NCBI GenBank assembly: GCA_006937955.1
Contig: SSNP01000043.1
Coordinates: 2,768,216-2,832,215 of the forward strand
Origin: Pachypanchax playfairii
Taxonomy: Eukaryota; Chordata; Actinopteri; Cyprinodontiformes; Aplocheilidae
DNA length: 64,000 nucleotides
Direction of reading: 5' to 3'
Shown here one piece after another: positions 12,540 through 25,065 of the stretch (position 1 is the stretch's first letter; each line of letters opens with the position of its first letter). The notes below the pieces were generated by a model. The model was given only the letters and a program-made list of their open reading frames with translations, made no database searches and was not told the origin of the DNA. The position numbers were made by a program, and so were the translations under genes.

Positions 12540-12700
12540 GTTGGATCAGAAAGCTCCATTTCTACAAACTGAGGTTGTTCAAAAGCTTTCTACAAGATAT
12601 TACTTGTTTAACATCGATTTTTTTTAAAAAGCACTTTAAAAGAACTGATTTATCTTTTTAAGGCCTTGTTATGAGCTCATCTTTACTCTTAAACAACTAA
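12540..12700. repeat. Fragment of dispersed repeat family C
   Basis: Contains ACAAACTGAGGTTGTTCAAA, a TTTCTACAAGATATTA block and GCACTTTAAAAGAACTGA. These match in order the related fragments at 6805-6905, 23060-23124 and 29430-29530. Boundaries are approximate. Confidence 0.5.
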
Positions 12701-14549
12701 GAAGCTAACCTAATTTAACTTTTAGGCTGAAAAACCTACAGCAGGGATGAAACACGGATACATGTGTGACACAAAACAACACAAACATCTACCACTGCAC
12801 AAAACACAAAGCTTACGCAGGCAAACAGATAAAAAAGAAAAACAAATACATGCAATTCCCTCTTCAAATGCACCCCAAATATATTGTCCCACTTGAGCGT
12901 AGTATGCTTCCATTACGTAAACACGACTAGCTTTAAAAGTGAATCAGTTCAAATCGCTCAGTTATTTCACACTGACACTGAAAATCTGTTCTCTCTACTG
13001 TTGCAGTAACATGTAGCTTTCACATTTCATGCTATCAACATCAAAGCAACAAAAATTATTCAACGATGATTCAAACTACCTCCGACAAGGCCATCCAGCT
13101 TGTTAAAAATGTCGAGCTTTCAGCCTGACCTCTTGAAAATTTGACAAAAAACATTCTCAAACCTTGAAGAAGTGTAACAGCTTGATCAAAGTGAATTCCA
13201 AAAGAGTAATAATGTATTTAATTTTTGAAAGATGGGCATTCGGAAAGAGGTTTCAAATCAGTTCATATGAATGTGCCTCAAAAGTTCTGATGTAAACCTG
13301 AATGTATAGTGCGCCAATGCATTTTTAAAATCAAATGTCCGTTTCGGACTTTAAAAGCCTTTAAATGCCTTTAGTCTTTTCTTTTTCATCACCAACGATG
13401 TGATTTAAACGTATTTTCTAGATCTTCTTGGCGTGGAGCTAAATTAACCACTTTGTTTTTTATTATCCCTTTGTCAGCATCGAGTAAAAAGAAAGTAAAG
13501 CCAAAGTGAATTACATTTGATAAGCAATGTTTAGTTTGACTCCCATACTTGTCTCTCTGTAGGGCTCTTTGTGGGACAGCATGAGGAAAAGGAAAGAAGA
13601 AAACACAATAAGCATAACAATGACAGATAAAAAGAGAAACATACAGAATGTTGATGACGCATCAGGAAAATGTCTCTGGAATGCAACTGTTTAACGTCAC
13701 TGTGCAAAGGAAAAGGAATTAATGCGCTTGCAGAAAGAACCTCAACGCATCTTTTGACAAATATATAAAAGATGTTTTGCTTCTAACGCGCTGCAGAATC
13801 TTTGGGGTAAAACATGGCAAAGGTCCTTGAGCGTCAAATGCATCAATAAATCTTTTGAAGCATTAGCATTTTCATTCCTCCAGATATTTCTTTTCCATCT
13901 GTGGCGATGTTAGTGAATTATAGCCCTCCATCATGAGCTCCAATGCAAGTGCTTGTATTGCATACATAAATTATCCTCTGATCAAAGCTCCCTGTGAGTT
14001 TTTATCTGGATTTTACATGACTTTCCCAGTTTTACAGACTCACAAAGTTATAGCAATCTCATATTGACTGCTGAGAGCTGGAATAAAATAACAGCTCTGC
14101 AGAGTTCAAAACAGAAACGTTGCTTTATTCAGAGTCAGAAAATACTGGACAACTGGTAGAGATGGTTTATGATACAGCAATACAGTCAGAAGGGAAAAAA
14201 ATCATGTATCAGAACATAAAAATGATCTTTATCTGGTTTTATACTTATTAAAACTTACCTCAAGTTAGGGGAAAACAACAGATTCCATCATGTCACTATT
14301 TATAAAACAAAAATCTAGCTGAAATGTTAACATTGTCACTGCTCCATGTTTGGTGAAATACAAACAGTATAACAGCACAAACACGTCATACCAGCAGTCA
14401 GCACGGTGGTGGAGGGCTGATGGTTTGGGCAAGTTATAGTAACTGAGTCTGTGAGACCATCTTTCTTACTGGTGTTGCAATGAATCCAAGTCCAGATCTC
14501 AACAGGCTTCAAATGCTGATTTTACAAGAGCAGAAACAAATGTCTTCAA

Positions 14550-15066
14550 ACCAGTGTTAATTTTGGCAAGAAATTTTAATTTACTTTTAGTCATAGTCTT
14601 TTGACTAAAATTCTTTTCAATTTTAGTCACTAAACTAGTTTTAATTGTAGTCTAATTTTAGTCGACTAAAATAAGTATATTTTCTGAAGTATTAATTTAA
14701 CAACTGCAATATAGTATGGACCATTCCACACTTCATCTGGCGTCTTCCCGGGAGCATCTCAAACAACTACGGAAGTCTCTGCTCACCGCTCAATAAGCCG
14801 AGCTCTGATTGGTTCTTTTCACGGTAGCCCCAGCTGTTAGCTTTTTGACTGATTCCTCTCTGCATCTTTCTTTTCCTCCGATTGGATTTCGTCGCTGTCT
14901 ATTTTCGTGTCGTCTTTTATTTGTCAACCAAAATCAACATAATTTTAGTCATAATAATCGTCTCAAATAGGGCCGTCTATTTTAGTTTTCGTTTCGTTTT
15001 CGTTCGCAAAAATATATTCGTGACTAAAATTATGACGAAATATTTTAGTCAACAAAATTAACACTG
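14550..15066. mobile_element. hAT-like MITE with AT-rich internal repeats
   Basis: The ends CAGTGTTAATTTTG (14552-14565) and CAAAATTAACACTG (15053-15066) are a perfect 14-bp inverted repeat. They are flanked by CTTCAAAC on the left and GTTCAAAC on the right, an 8-bp target duplication with one mismatch. Ends starting CAG with an 8-bp duplication fit the hAT superfamily. The interior is dense in TTTTAGTC/GACTAAAA words in both orientations, giving a strongly foldable element. No transposase coding is visible. Confidence 0.8.
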
Positions 15067-16001
15067 GTTCAAACCTCAATGAATTAAAGTGAAGAAAAGT
15101 GGAACAAAATTCCTCAAAACAACTTGAGCGACTGATAAAACAACAACTTTAAGTTATAGTTGCTAACGGTGGCGCTACAAGCTGAAGGATCACGAGGTGG
15201 ACTTGGTTTTTCACACAGCTTTGATCTAATATAGATTTTTTTTTGTGTTTAATTAAAGATAAAATGCTGGAATCTGTTGTTTTAGTACACTTGAGGTTAG
15301 ATTTGAATACATTTAGAACCTGATAAAGAAGAAGATTTTTATTATGTCTTAATATACCAAACCATAACAATGAAAGAGGGTGTACTTTTTTTCCCTTGAC
15401 TGTATATTTTTGAAACTTGCTCTCAGAGTTATTTATATTTCTAACTCTTGTTCTGAAATTGAGAATGACAATCTTCTTGTTCCTCATGTATTATTACAAA
15501 ATGATAATTCTAGAACTAAAAACAAAAAAAAAAGACAGCAGACGTAGCAGACAAGCCGCACTAACAACATTTCAGCACATTTAAAATAAATGACTGGTGA
15601 TGTATCTGGCTCTCAGTGGGGCAACTCCATCTCCATTTCAAAGGATTTCCTCCTTTTTAACAGTTTTGTCTTGGCCAAACAAAGTGAAACAAGCAAAACT
15701 TATGTAACTGAATGCCGCAGTTTACCCAGAAGCCGAGATACACCACCGATAAATAAATAATTAAAAACAAACAAATAAAAAAAAACAGCAAAACGAACCT
15801 GCAGGATTTCTGTGATTTAGCATTCTATACACACATTCAGAGCTGTGTCTTTTTTTAATTTTGTTTTTTTTTACTGTTATTAAAGCCAAACCTCTTACGG
15901 TGAAAAATCCAACCGTATTATTTAACTTTATTTTTTGCTATAAATTAAAATAAAACACTGCCCTGGCCACAATGTAAAGAAATGAAGAGAAGCCAGCACA
16001 C

Positions 16002-16127
16002 CTTGAGTGTTGTACATGCCCAGAGGGTTGTTATAAACTGCCGACTCCCCAAGCAATGTGTTATAGGGATTGTTAGTGCCATGAGGGCGGAGAAGTGCAT
16101 TAGGAATAAGATGGTTAGCCATGGCCC
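16002..16127 (-). CDS. adgrl3: adgrl3 cytoplasmic-tail exon, 126 nt, frame-neutral cassette
   Basis: The acceptor CTGGCTGCTCCAG follows a CT-rich tract and the exon starts phase 1 with GG completing Gly. It encodes 41 residues including MANHLIPNALLRPHG, TNNPYNTLLGES and PLGMYNTQ, and ends in phase 1 with donor G|GTGTGC. The block LLRPHGTNNPYNTLL is conserved in latrophilin tails. Because the exon is 42 codons long and bounded by phase 1 on both sides, skipping it joins AGA G to AG GGA. This gives SLNREGILNN in frame, the form I recall for a major mammalian isoform. The donor is GTGTGC rather than GTAAGT, consistent with a regulated exon. Confidence 0.95.
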
Positions 16128-18847
16128 CTGGAGCAGCCAGAGAGAGAGACAGAGTGAGACAGAAAGAGAGAGACAAATTGAGATAAATACACAGATATAA
16201 TTGAGAAAACATACATATCTGCAGGGCAGATGTAGCTAAGCAATGACAGCCATTAACATTCACATGATCATTAATGTGGACGAGCTACATGAAGGCGGCA
16301 GCGCTGAACTGACGAGGCTAATGGGGCAGATGAGAACTGTGCTAATTGTACTGCCAATGCCAGTCACTTAGCTTGTTGTTGTGCTTCACGATAAGGTGGC
16401 ACACGCGTGTTAACAGACATAAACATGGAAAACACATGACATGTTTGGACTAGAAATGGAATAACTACTCAGGAGGTGTTGCTCTTTGATGCTAGCTAGT
16501 ACTCTTTGAAGCTAACAGTAGCAGATTCATATGTTGGTAAACAATGCAGTTAAATCTGGAAAAAAAAAATCACACAATTTCGCACAATTTTATGTGTTGG
16601 AAAATGTCTCAGCTAAAACTAATTTAAGCTTTTTAAATATTTAATGTTTGCTAAGGTCAGTTAGCTGTGGCTGCCATCTTGAATGTGTTGAACTCCAGCT
16701 GGAGTTGAAGACTATCTGAGAGTTTGAGGGTGAGGATATATTTTGTTAACACGGTAGACTTCAACAGTTAATAGCAAAGTTTTAAGCAGAGATCTCGCTC
16801 AATGAATGGTGAGTTGTGAATAACACTCAGCCACTGTAAGACTAAATTTTAGGCAAATATCTGTGAAAAAGATGTTTAAAACTGACTGAGTTATGGACAT
16901 TTTTTGTGTTTGCTAATGTCAAATAGTAGTGTTAGCCATTTTGAATGTGTTACTTGTGTTAATGTGGCCAAAGTTAAAGGTTGAATATGGAACAATTTCA
17001 TTAAAAGCTATATTAAAAAAATAATACCTCCACGAAGGGTTCATAATGAAAATACAGTATTTCCTTTAAAAATTCTATTTGAATTGATATATAATAAAAT
17101 ATTGATTTTGATGAGCACAGCGTTAGCCTTATGTTTACATCTATCAGCCAATAGCAGCACCATTGAATGCTGTCTAATACGGTAAATAGTCCGAGGCTGA
17201 TACTGTGGAAAATGGCAGAGTTGTTAAGTCAAGCAGCTGCTTCAGAGTCCCGGAGATTTTATTATCCTTCTCAGAAGAGGAGCGACCAGAGAAGATCAAA
17301 CACCAGAGTGAGTTTAGGTGGAGCTACAATAGATGGACCCAAATACAAAATTTTCACAGCATCAAAACGCATGAGGAAAAGTCGAACCTGCATCCTGACG
17401 GCTGTTCTGTTGTTGCAACTACAACATCCATACACTAGATGTCGCTGTGGTGTTCATGTTCCATATTCAACCTTTAATTGGGTGTAGATGTACATCTAAC
17501 AAGTAAAAGTTTGTCCAGTGGTGCAATGGTGGCAGGAAATAATTACGTTTGCGTTTATATCTCACATAAATAAATTTATCTTTAATATTTAGTAAAAATA
17601 ATCCTAGTGAGTCGTTCATTGATCCTTCGCTGTGTAGAAATAAAATGTGCTGTCTCGCATCACTATTCTTGCAACACCTGGTGCTGCCAATCTTGAGTGA
17701 AGTGGTGTGATATTTCTTTTCCTCCACAGAGCAAAGATCAGCGTTTGCTCATTCTCTTTGCTCTGTTACTGAAATAACCTTTGAATGAAGAGATGTTCCT
17801 CTCTATAGTCAAGCCGGTCATTACTTCCTCAGCTTCGGCCTCGCCTCCTTTTAGCACAAATGGAAACAAAACAGGATCCCCTTCTTTTTATGCAATGCCG
17901 CTTGGCTTTGAGATTCTCGCCAGCGGGATCTCGCCCTGGTGACTCATCAGTTTTCCTCCCGTACAAATACAAGCACAACAAGATCAACCTTCACAGTCTG
18001 AGCCTGCTGATTAGTGATGGATTTAAAGACTGCAGGCTTAGACATCAATGAAAGACGTTTGTTTTTCTTTGCTAGATGATAAATATAATTTATTTTCAAG
18101 CGCTTGAATACATTATGCAGAAATGTGGTGAAAATATCCTTGAGTTGCATTCATTTCCTGTTTACATGATTTCCCCTTCCCCCCCTGTCAACATGATGTG
18201 ATGGTATTATTTAAAAAGTAAAAAAAGTGCATGCACGCTCCTGTGACGTACGCTGTGCAAGAACTGGTAAACATCTTTTATCTGAGGTGCAAGTACACGG
18301 CAATTAGATCCTCCGGCAGACTGTACTGTTCTTTATTAGCGCTCTGAATCTGTCACATCATTGAAAAAAGGGTTTTATTTCACCTTCCAGCTCCCCCCCT
18401 TCTTTTTTTTAAAAGTTGGTCCTACACTGTTTGATGGTTTTCTAATTGCTCAAGAGCTTTATTGTTCGTTGAAACTCCTCAGTACTAATTTAATCTATTT
18501 TTTAAGCATTATTTCAGTTGTTTTTTTTTTTAAAGTTTAGTATTAATTAGATGTGGAATTATTTTGCTTGGAAAACAGAAAGATGTTTTGATTGGCAAAA
18601 AAATAAATAACAGTAATTTGTTGTTGCCGGTGCTGCTTGGCCTAATTACAGCATATTTCTATAAACAACCACCCCCTCTTTTTTTTTTTTTAATTCTTAC
18701 AGCGACAGTCCCCCCCCCCAAAAAAAATCCTACTGATTATGCAGCGATGATCCTGAATGTGGGATAAATTGAAAGTGCAATGTTATCAGGATGATTACAT
18801 GAAGAGTGCAGTTTAAGAGTCAGCTGTGAGCTCATTCTCTGATTTTC

Positions 18848-18891
<44 letters not shown>

Positions 18892-21834
18892 GGGCATCAA
18901 GACTGCAAAGGACAAATCAGCAAGAAATATTTTCCCCTCGGCACATAATTCCTTAATAACCACATAAGAAAAGCCAAAGATGAGTGTGGCTATTTGCATC
19001 TGCTCCTTGTGATACTCAGTAAGGCACTTCCCATCATGCACTTGAGCTTTCACTATCAGTTTTACCCTGCTAAGTAGCCACAGGTGTAAAGGTGCATTAA
19101 TAATTTCTACCTCTGCCTTTTCTCTTTATGGAACATCCATGTAAGGATTTTTTTTTTTGAACTCCTGACCTCCAACCCCCGCCCTCACATCCCCACACGT
19201 CCTCATTTCAGCCTCTGCCCGGCTGATAAAAGCTGCGTTCTGCTGGTGGTGCTAAGCTGAGCGCCTAATTACAGAGATCATGACACTTCCTCACTGTGTC
19301 GAACATTAATCCATCATTGTAACTATGCATTAGCGTCTTTGCGAGCAGAGTGAATTTAGAGAGCGAGCAGCGTGGAGCTCTCAATCAGGAGACGTGATGA
19401 CTGCAAGGAGAGAGTGTTAGTAGGACTGCCAAGGAGCTGAGAAGGAAGGCCTTCTGTTTACTCACTCTGAAAGTAGATCAAAAGAATTCATTTTGGATTT
19501 TGATCTGAAACTTTTTTCTTCCAGAACAAAATATGGAATATCGCTGGTCAAAAACCAGCACAGTACAAATGAATATGTTTACATGAAAATGAAGTATTTA
19601 GCTCTAAATGATACAAAGAGCAGCTTCTCATTTCAACATGGAGCCTTTTTATTTTAGCTCTAAACGTTTATGGCTAAAATTGCTAAAAAGCTGATTCACG
19701 CTCAGTATGTTTGTCCTCACGCATTTGTTGATTTCTTTTTTTAGAAAGAAACATTTTATGGAAAAATACAATTCAAATTAATGTTAATATCAGATTATTT
19801 TACACACGTATGTACCTGATTTAGACACTTCTGATTCTTTAATTTATCATCTGTTATGTTATTCTTAACAGTGCAAATCTTAACAGCAGTATTATAATTA
19901 GGGATTAAATTGTCTGTTTCTTTATTAAAAAATGTTCCATTATTTTTACCATCTAATAGATCAGTATAAAGGGTTGAACACGTGTAGCTAACACTCGGCT
20001 GTAGCTTCCACTTTATAATCCTTTCAAAATAAAACTACACAGGTAGAACCAATTTTAGTCAATTATGTTATGAATTACTATCAAGTGTCAAAGATAAAAT
20101 CAGACTGTGGATTATTATCTGACAGTTATATGAATCTTTTATAATGTTTTTTTTCAATTTATGAAATAGTCCCTGTGCATGTTGATTGTTTATAACATTA
20201 ATATGAACAACAAAGACCTTGTAATTTTTTATTTTGTAATTAAAAAGGAGAAAACTGGTTAATAAGCAGATATATTGGTAAATTTATATTTTACAGCCCT
20301 CTAAAATATAATTCAACACAATAATTAGTTTAACATATCATAAACATTTTCTCCCCCATGATTATAAAAAGAGACACAGCCAAGCTGTTATTTGTTTAAA
20401 ATGTTTCCTACAAATTTTACGTATATTATATGTCTTAAACATTTATAAAAATGTCTAGATTTGCTGTACTAACTTGGGGTTAAAAAGTAATACCACTTTA
20501 ACATGATCTGGTATTGTCTGTGAAAAGTTGCTCTCCTTTAGAAACTACTTATTAGAGTAACTAAAAATAAACAATGAAGGGAGCAGAGGGCAACCAAGAC
20601 TGGAGTCTAAAGCACTAAAAAATTTAAAGTTTTAACGAGTGAATGTGCATCAAGTTAAGACAAGCGGAAGAGGAAGAGATGCATCCATCGTGATTTGTTC
20701 CAACCGCATGAACCTGTAAAGGAAGAAATTTGATCGGAGGTTAATTCAGTTGGTCGGAACTACATTATATGTGCCCTCTTAAAAAAAAAAAAAGAAAGAA
20801 GGTCAGGTGACTTTTTTCTACTCTGGTGGCACTAGAATACTTTAAGATGACAGTGCCGGGTTTCATCAGGCTCAGATTGTGAAGGAGTCGTCCAGGAAGC
20901 ATGAAGTTATTTTTCACACATGGATTGGCAACCAGAGGGACCAGACTTTAACCCTGCTGAGAATCTTCAAGATGTGCTGGAGAAGACATTTCAATTCCGT
21001 TTCACTCTACTGTCATAAATTTGAAATATTGGAAAAAGATGAACACAACTTTGGGTGGAAACAAATGGTCTAACAGAGCGCTGATGTCTTTGTGTGTAAT
21101 AATAAAAGCTAAAAGTGGGCCATTAAAGTTTGAATCCTTTTTCTCAGAATGTGAATTAAATCATTTCTACAAAATACAAACTTTAATGAATTATGTTTCG
21201 TTGTGTCTCATTTGCTTTCAACCCAGTAAAAAACAGGCAAAAAGTTGCAGCTCTACTGATTATTTAAAGGTTATAAATCCCAAAAATTTGATCTAACCAC
21301 TTAAGATAATTAACTTTAAAACAACAAAGCACACGACCTGTTTAAGAAGATTGATACTTTCCTTAAAAAAATGCTGTATTAAATCCTGAATGTGCCTTCT
21401 GCCCTCTGGTGGAGGATCTAAGTACTTAGCAAGTGGTAAGTGCCAATTTTATAATAGTATTCATGAGATAGTGTATATATATTTATAATAGTATTCATCT
21501 GATGATTGTTACATATTTCATGTCTAAATATAAAAAGAACTCGCACAATTCAATAAAAGATTTAATTATTCAAAGCATCCAGGGCAAAGCTGTGAACTGA
21601 CTCATTTGCCTTGACTTGAAATGTTTGCATCCAAGTTTTTTTGTTTGAAAGCTTGACATATTGAATTATACAACGCTTTGAACTCTGTGAAAACTTTGCG
21701 TCACATTAAGATGAGAGCAATTAGACTGTCAATTAAAGAGAAAAGCACACTTTGAATATCCCTGACATTTGTCAGACAGTATGAGGTGAAGGGTGGTATA
21801 ATGAGGAGCCATTAAAGACACGGGGCCCGAGTAC
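16128..21834 (-). other. adgrl3: adgrl3 intron (5707 bp)
   Basis: Donor GTACTC after 21835. AT-rich sequence with a (GT)20 microsatellite at 18851-18890. No additional exon or clear mobile element recognised; the short open frames lack family signatures. Confidence 0.75.
18851..18890. repeat. (GT)20 microsatellite
   Basis: Perfect dinucleotide array inside an adgrl3 intron. Confidence 0.97.
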
Positions 21835-21931
21835 CTCTGTTGAGTGATGCGGAGCTGTTGATGTCACCAGTCATGAAGGAGGACTCGGACTGTTTTCTGA
21901 CTGTGTCATTCCACATTCGACGGATGCGGCT
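21835..21931 (-). CDS. adgrl3: adgrl3 cytoplasmic-tail exon (SRIRRMWNDTVRKQ block)
   Basis: The acceptor TTTTGTCTCTGCAG is followed by AGC in phase 0. The exon encodes 32 residues from SRIRRMWNDTVRKQSESSF to DINSSASLNR and ends in phase 1 with donor G|GTACTC. The SRIRRMWNDTVRKQ segment is nearly invariant across latrophilins. The phase-1 end pairs with either the 126-nt cassette exon (16127) or the terminal exon (11643). Confidence 0.97.
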
Positions 21932-24191
21932 CTGCAGAGACAAAACAACATGTCAGAAGACATCAGAATATTCCCTCAGAGTGCTGTCGGTGATGAAAAA
22001 TAAAGTCTGCAGACGCAGGACCACTGACAACCAGACAGAGGAAGACTTCAGCTGGATATTATTAAAGTCTAAACATGTTTCTGGAAACTTATACTCACCT
22101 AAGTATTATTTAACTCTATTCAAATGGTCAAAAAATGAGTGTCTGAGTCCTGAAACGTGCCAGTCGTGGGGATGAATAGCCTCCAATTAAAGATGAGCTG
22201 TAGTTCTGGGATAAGTGAAGTCAATAATAAAGTCATCAGAGTCTTGAGTTGTAAAAGCTCCATGAGAAGAGGTTCATCCTGGTTAATTATTAGAGTCCCA
22301 CAGGCCGTGGCACAAGCTAAGGATCTGGATATCTGTCCACAGAGCTAAATCATTTTTATCCTGTCAGAGCAGCTCAGTACAAGATTTCAGATTTGTCTAT
22401 TTGTAATATTAATATATTAAAGGCTTCTTACAAGTGAACCCCCATATATCTGTATTACTTTTCAAGTTCTTATCTACCTTTTATTATACTTTTTGCCCAC
22501 TCACCCCAACAGGTAGACTCCCACAAGGTCCATATGAGAGTTAGATAGTTTGAGGTCAACTACAATCTTTTAATTAACTAACGCTCATTAGTTTCAGTGT
22601 TTAAACAAACTGATTCTACTTATGCTTACACTGTTTTCATGTGTCAAGGATGCTCTTTAAAGGGATCTATTGAAGTGGGTTTCTGTAAAAAAGGATGTAA
22701 AATCTTTTGTGTCTTTGAACGACTTCAGTTTTGAGAAATGGAGTTTAGTCATGGAGCGGACTCATGAGCTAACCAAAGCAGACTGCTGCCAAATCAATAC
22801 AACTCTAACCTCAAAAATGTCATAGTGGTTCATTCAAATGCAGTTTTATGAATTTTTAGCCACCATCAGTTTCACATTGTATAACTATTTAAATAGAATG
22901 AAGGCTATTAGCAAGCTAGCTGTAGCAACTTCCTGTGTAGCCAGAAGCACTTACAGGAAAACTGTGTAATATGAAATCGATGGCAGTGTAAGTATTTTTT
23001 TTTTTTTGCAACTACTATTAAATGAAGATGAGGTAATTTTCAAGTTGTTTCAATGTTATCTACTACATTTAAGATATTAACTGTTAATAACCTCTTTACA
23101 AAAACCCACTTTAAAAGACCTTAATCTCATTTTATTAAACAGTCTAATCCTAAATTTCTTTTTTTACACCCGGTAGACAGTTACATAATGAACCAGGCTG
23201 GCCCTGACCATGGTGCTGCTTTGTTTTCAGCTTACAGAAAAAGTATGCTCATCCTACAAATTAAAAAAAATCTAAACCTAGAAATGTCAGGAATGACGAG
23301 CGTCACTGCTTTTAAAACTGTTTTTCTCAGTCAAATTTCAACACTTCACAGCTAAGTGTCAGTTTAATTAAGTCACTGTGACTTATATCACCATTAAATC
23401 AAACTCAAGCTCCTGATTGGACGTTTAGACTCGATTTTTCTCAACAAACAGCCTCTACATATTAACAGGAACATATACGGACACAGCAGAGCTAGTGAGA
23501 CACAGGTGATTTGAAAAGGATGTTGCTTTTCTTGTTTTGGTAGAAAAGTTAAAGCTTGTTTATATTTTGCTGATTCTACATTTAGCGTTAGCTTCGTTTC
23601 TATTCTTTGCTAGGTTGTATGTAGCAGCTGAGGATGAGGTTAAAGCCCTCTCGTCAGAGCAGCGTGTATAATTAAACGCTTTGATCTGTATGCAGAACCC
23701 AGCTTGTATCGTGGGATGCCGCTGCACGCTCAAACTCGGAGGACTATTTATAATGCAGCACTGGGAGGAAATCACACTCTTTGGAATATGATGTTCAATT
23801 ATGGTGTATCATGGCAATTCATCCTATGCTACATGTTAATGTGGGAGGAATCCCATCAACAATTTACTTTACAAAGAAATGTACTACATGCTCACAGAAA
23901 TGTCTGAGACTAAAATAGTCCAATCAGAGCTGCTGAGATTTGAGAAATTCCTCATGAAGCTGGAGGGGATTTTTTTTTCCTAGCCAGTACAGCCTGAAGT
24001 TTAACGAGCTTCTCTCTGATACAACTTGAAATCTGATCATGTACATGTACAACAAATGTTCACCTGAAAATAATCTGTACCTGCAACACCATTTAGTTTG
24101 AAAGTATGAAGGTATAACACATCTTAAGGGGAAAACAAGAATTTAAAACCAAGTAATAACGTGTAAAATTAAAATCTTATTTTTTCCCAAC
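21932..24191 (-). other. adgrl3: adgrl3 intron (2260 bp)
   Basis: Donor CAG|GTTGGG after 24192. It contains a TTAA-flanked family C MITE-like element (22657-23124). Nothing else recognised. Confidence 0.8.
22657..23124. mobile_element. TTAA-flanked MITE-like element, family C
   Basis: It lies between TTAA at 22657-22660 and TTAA at 23121-23124. The left end, AGGGATCTATTGAAGTGGGT then TTCTGTAAAAAAGG, is imperfectly complementary to the right end. Reading the right end inward on the opposite strand gives GGTCTTTTAAAGTGGGTTTT and then TGTAAAGAGG. No coding capacity. Related fragments are scattered through the window. Confidence 0.65.
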
Positions 24192-24317
24192 CTGTGATCC
24201 TGAAGAATAACGTCCTGGAGCACGAGAGGCAGTGCCCTTCACGGAGCCGATGGAGCTGTCCACCCCTTTACCACTGCAGCAGTGTGTGCGCAGACACTTC
24301 CCATACTCCTTACGCAC
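24192..24317 (-). CDS. adgrl3: adgrl3 exon: juxtamembrane cytoplasmic segment after TM7
   Basis: The acceptor TTTATTTACTAG is followed by GTG in phase 0. It encodes 42 residues, VRKEYGKCLRTHCCSGKG through SRAPGRYSSGSQ, and ends phase 0 with donor CAG|GTTGGG. The basic/Cys-rich start (KEYGKCLRTHCC) directly follows TM7; such cysteines can be palmitoylated in GPCRs, but that is inference. The THCCSGK motif favours ADGRL3 over the paralogues. Confidence 0.97.
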
Positions 24318-24896
24318 CTAGTAAATAAAATTATAAAAGGTACAGCATATTAATACCAACATCTTACTTCCTGTTTGAGACAGTTAAACCCTGTAACCAT
24401 GTGAAATGGATCATATCTGATACATCTAAGAGCTCTGTCTCTTTAACAGGATTAGTAGTTTCCTCAAAAACTGCTGTATCAAATCCCATTATGTCTGATG
24501 TGTGATTATAATGAGCAAATAGGTACATTTTTAAACATTTATTTAATGTATTGAGCTTTCAAGGGTTAAAGCCAGTGCTTTCTGTGGGAACAAACAATAA
24601 ATGTCTTCACTAGTGGTACCAATTTCCTAAAGCAAGTCACCGAGCCTCTCGCTCTGCTTGCTGCGGGAAGTCGGCACAAAGTAAATAAATCTGAGACAAA
24701 CTTGGTGTCTGAAAAATGTCCCCTTCTCAGCTGCTTTGCAATTTAGTTTTCATTAAACAGAGGTTTAAGAAATATAAGACAAAACAGCTTGAGACTCTTT
24801 GATATTTACGATCTAGTTTTACAATAAACATTTGTCATTCTATATTTTCCAGATGTGTTTAGAACATTTCTTGTTTAAGAGTATTACAGATTGTAC
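24318..24896 (-). other. adgrl3: adgrl3 intron (579 bp)
   Basis: The shortest intron found. Donor AAG|GTACAA and acceptor ACTAG. No internal features seen. Confidence 0.85.
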
Positions 24897-25065
24897 CTTC
24901 TTCTGCAGCACACAGTGGAAGATGAAGATGAACATCCCCTGCAGGGAGTTGAAGATGGTGAAGAGGTACGCCATCACCACAGTGCTCTCGTTGACGTACA
25001 TCAATCCAAAAGCCCAGGTCAACCCGAGGAGGCAGAGCAAGGCGATGGCCCCGATCACCCATGAT
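24897..25065 (-). CDS. adgrl3: adgrl3 exon: TM6, extracellular loop 3 and TM7
   Basis: The acceptor TTTGTTTTTAG is followed by A, which completes the codon split from the upstream exon: AA|A for Lys with the constitutive exon, CG|A for Arg with the candidate cassette at 30457. It encodes 56 residues: TM6 (SWVIGAIALLCLLGLTWAFG), a short loop (NEST) and TM7 (VVMAYLFTIFNSLQGMFIFI), ending HCVLQKK. LTWAFG is the conserved TM6 motif of adhesion GPCRs and NSLQG the TM7 motif. Ends phase 0 with AAG|GTACAA. Confidence 0.98.

Larger units (their letters stand above)
11644..16001 (-). other. adgrl3: adgrl3 intron (4358 bp)
   Basis: Donor G|GTGTGC after 16002 and acceptor CAG before 11643. It holds a complete TTAA-flanked MITE (11819-12286), a family C fragment near 12.55-12.7 kb and a hAT-like MITE (14550-15066). 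I saw no additional convincing exon. Confidence 0.8.
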
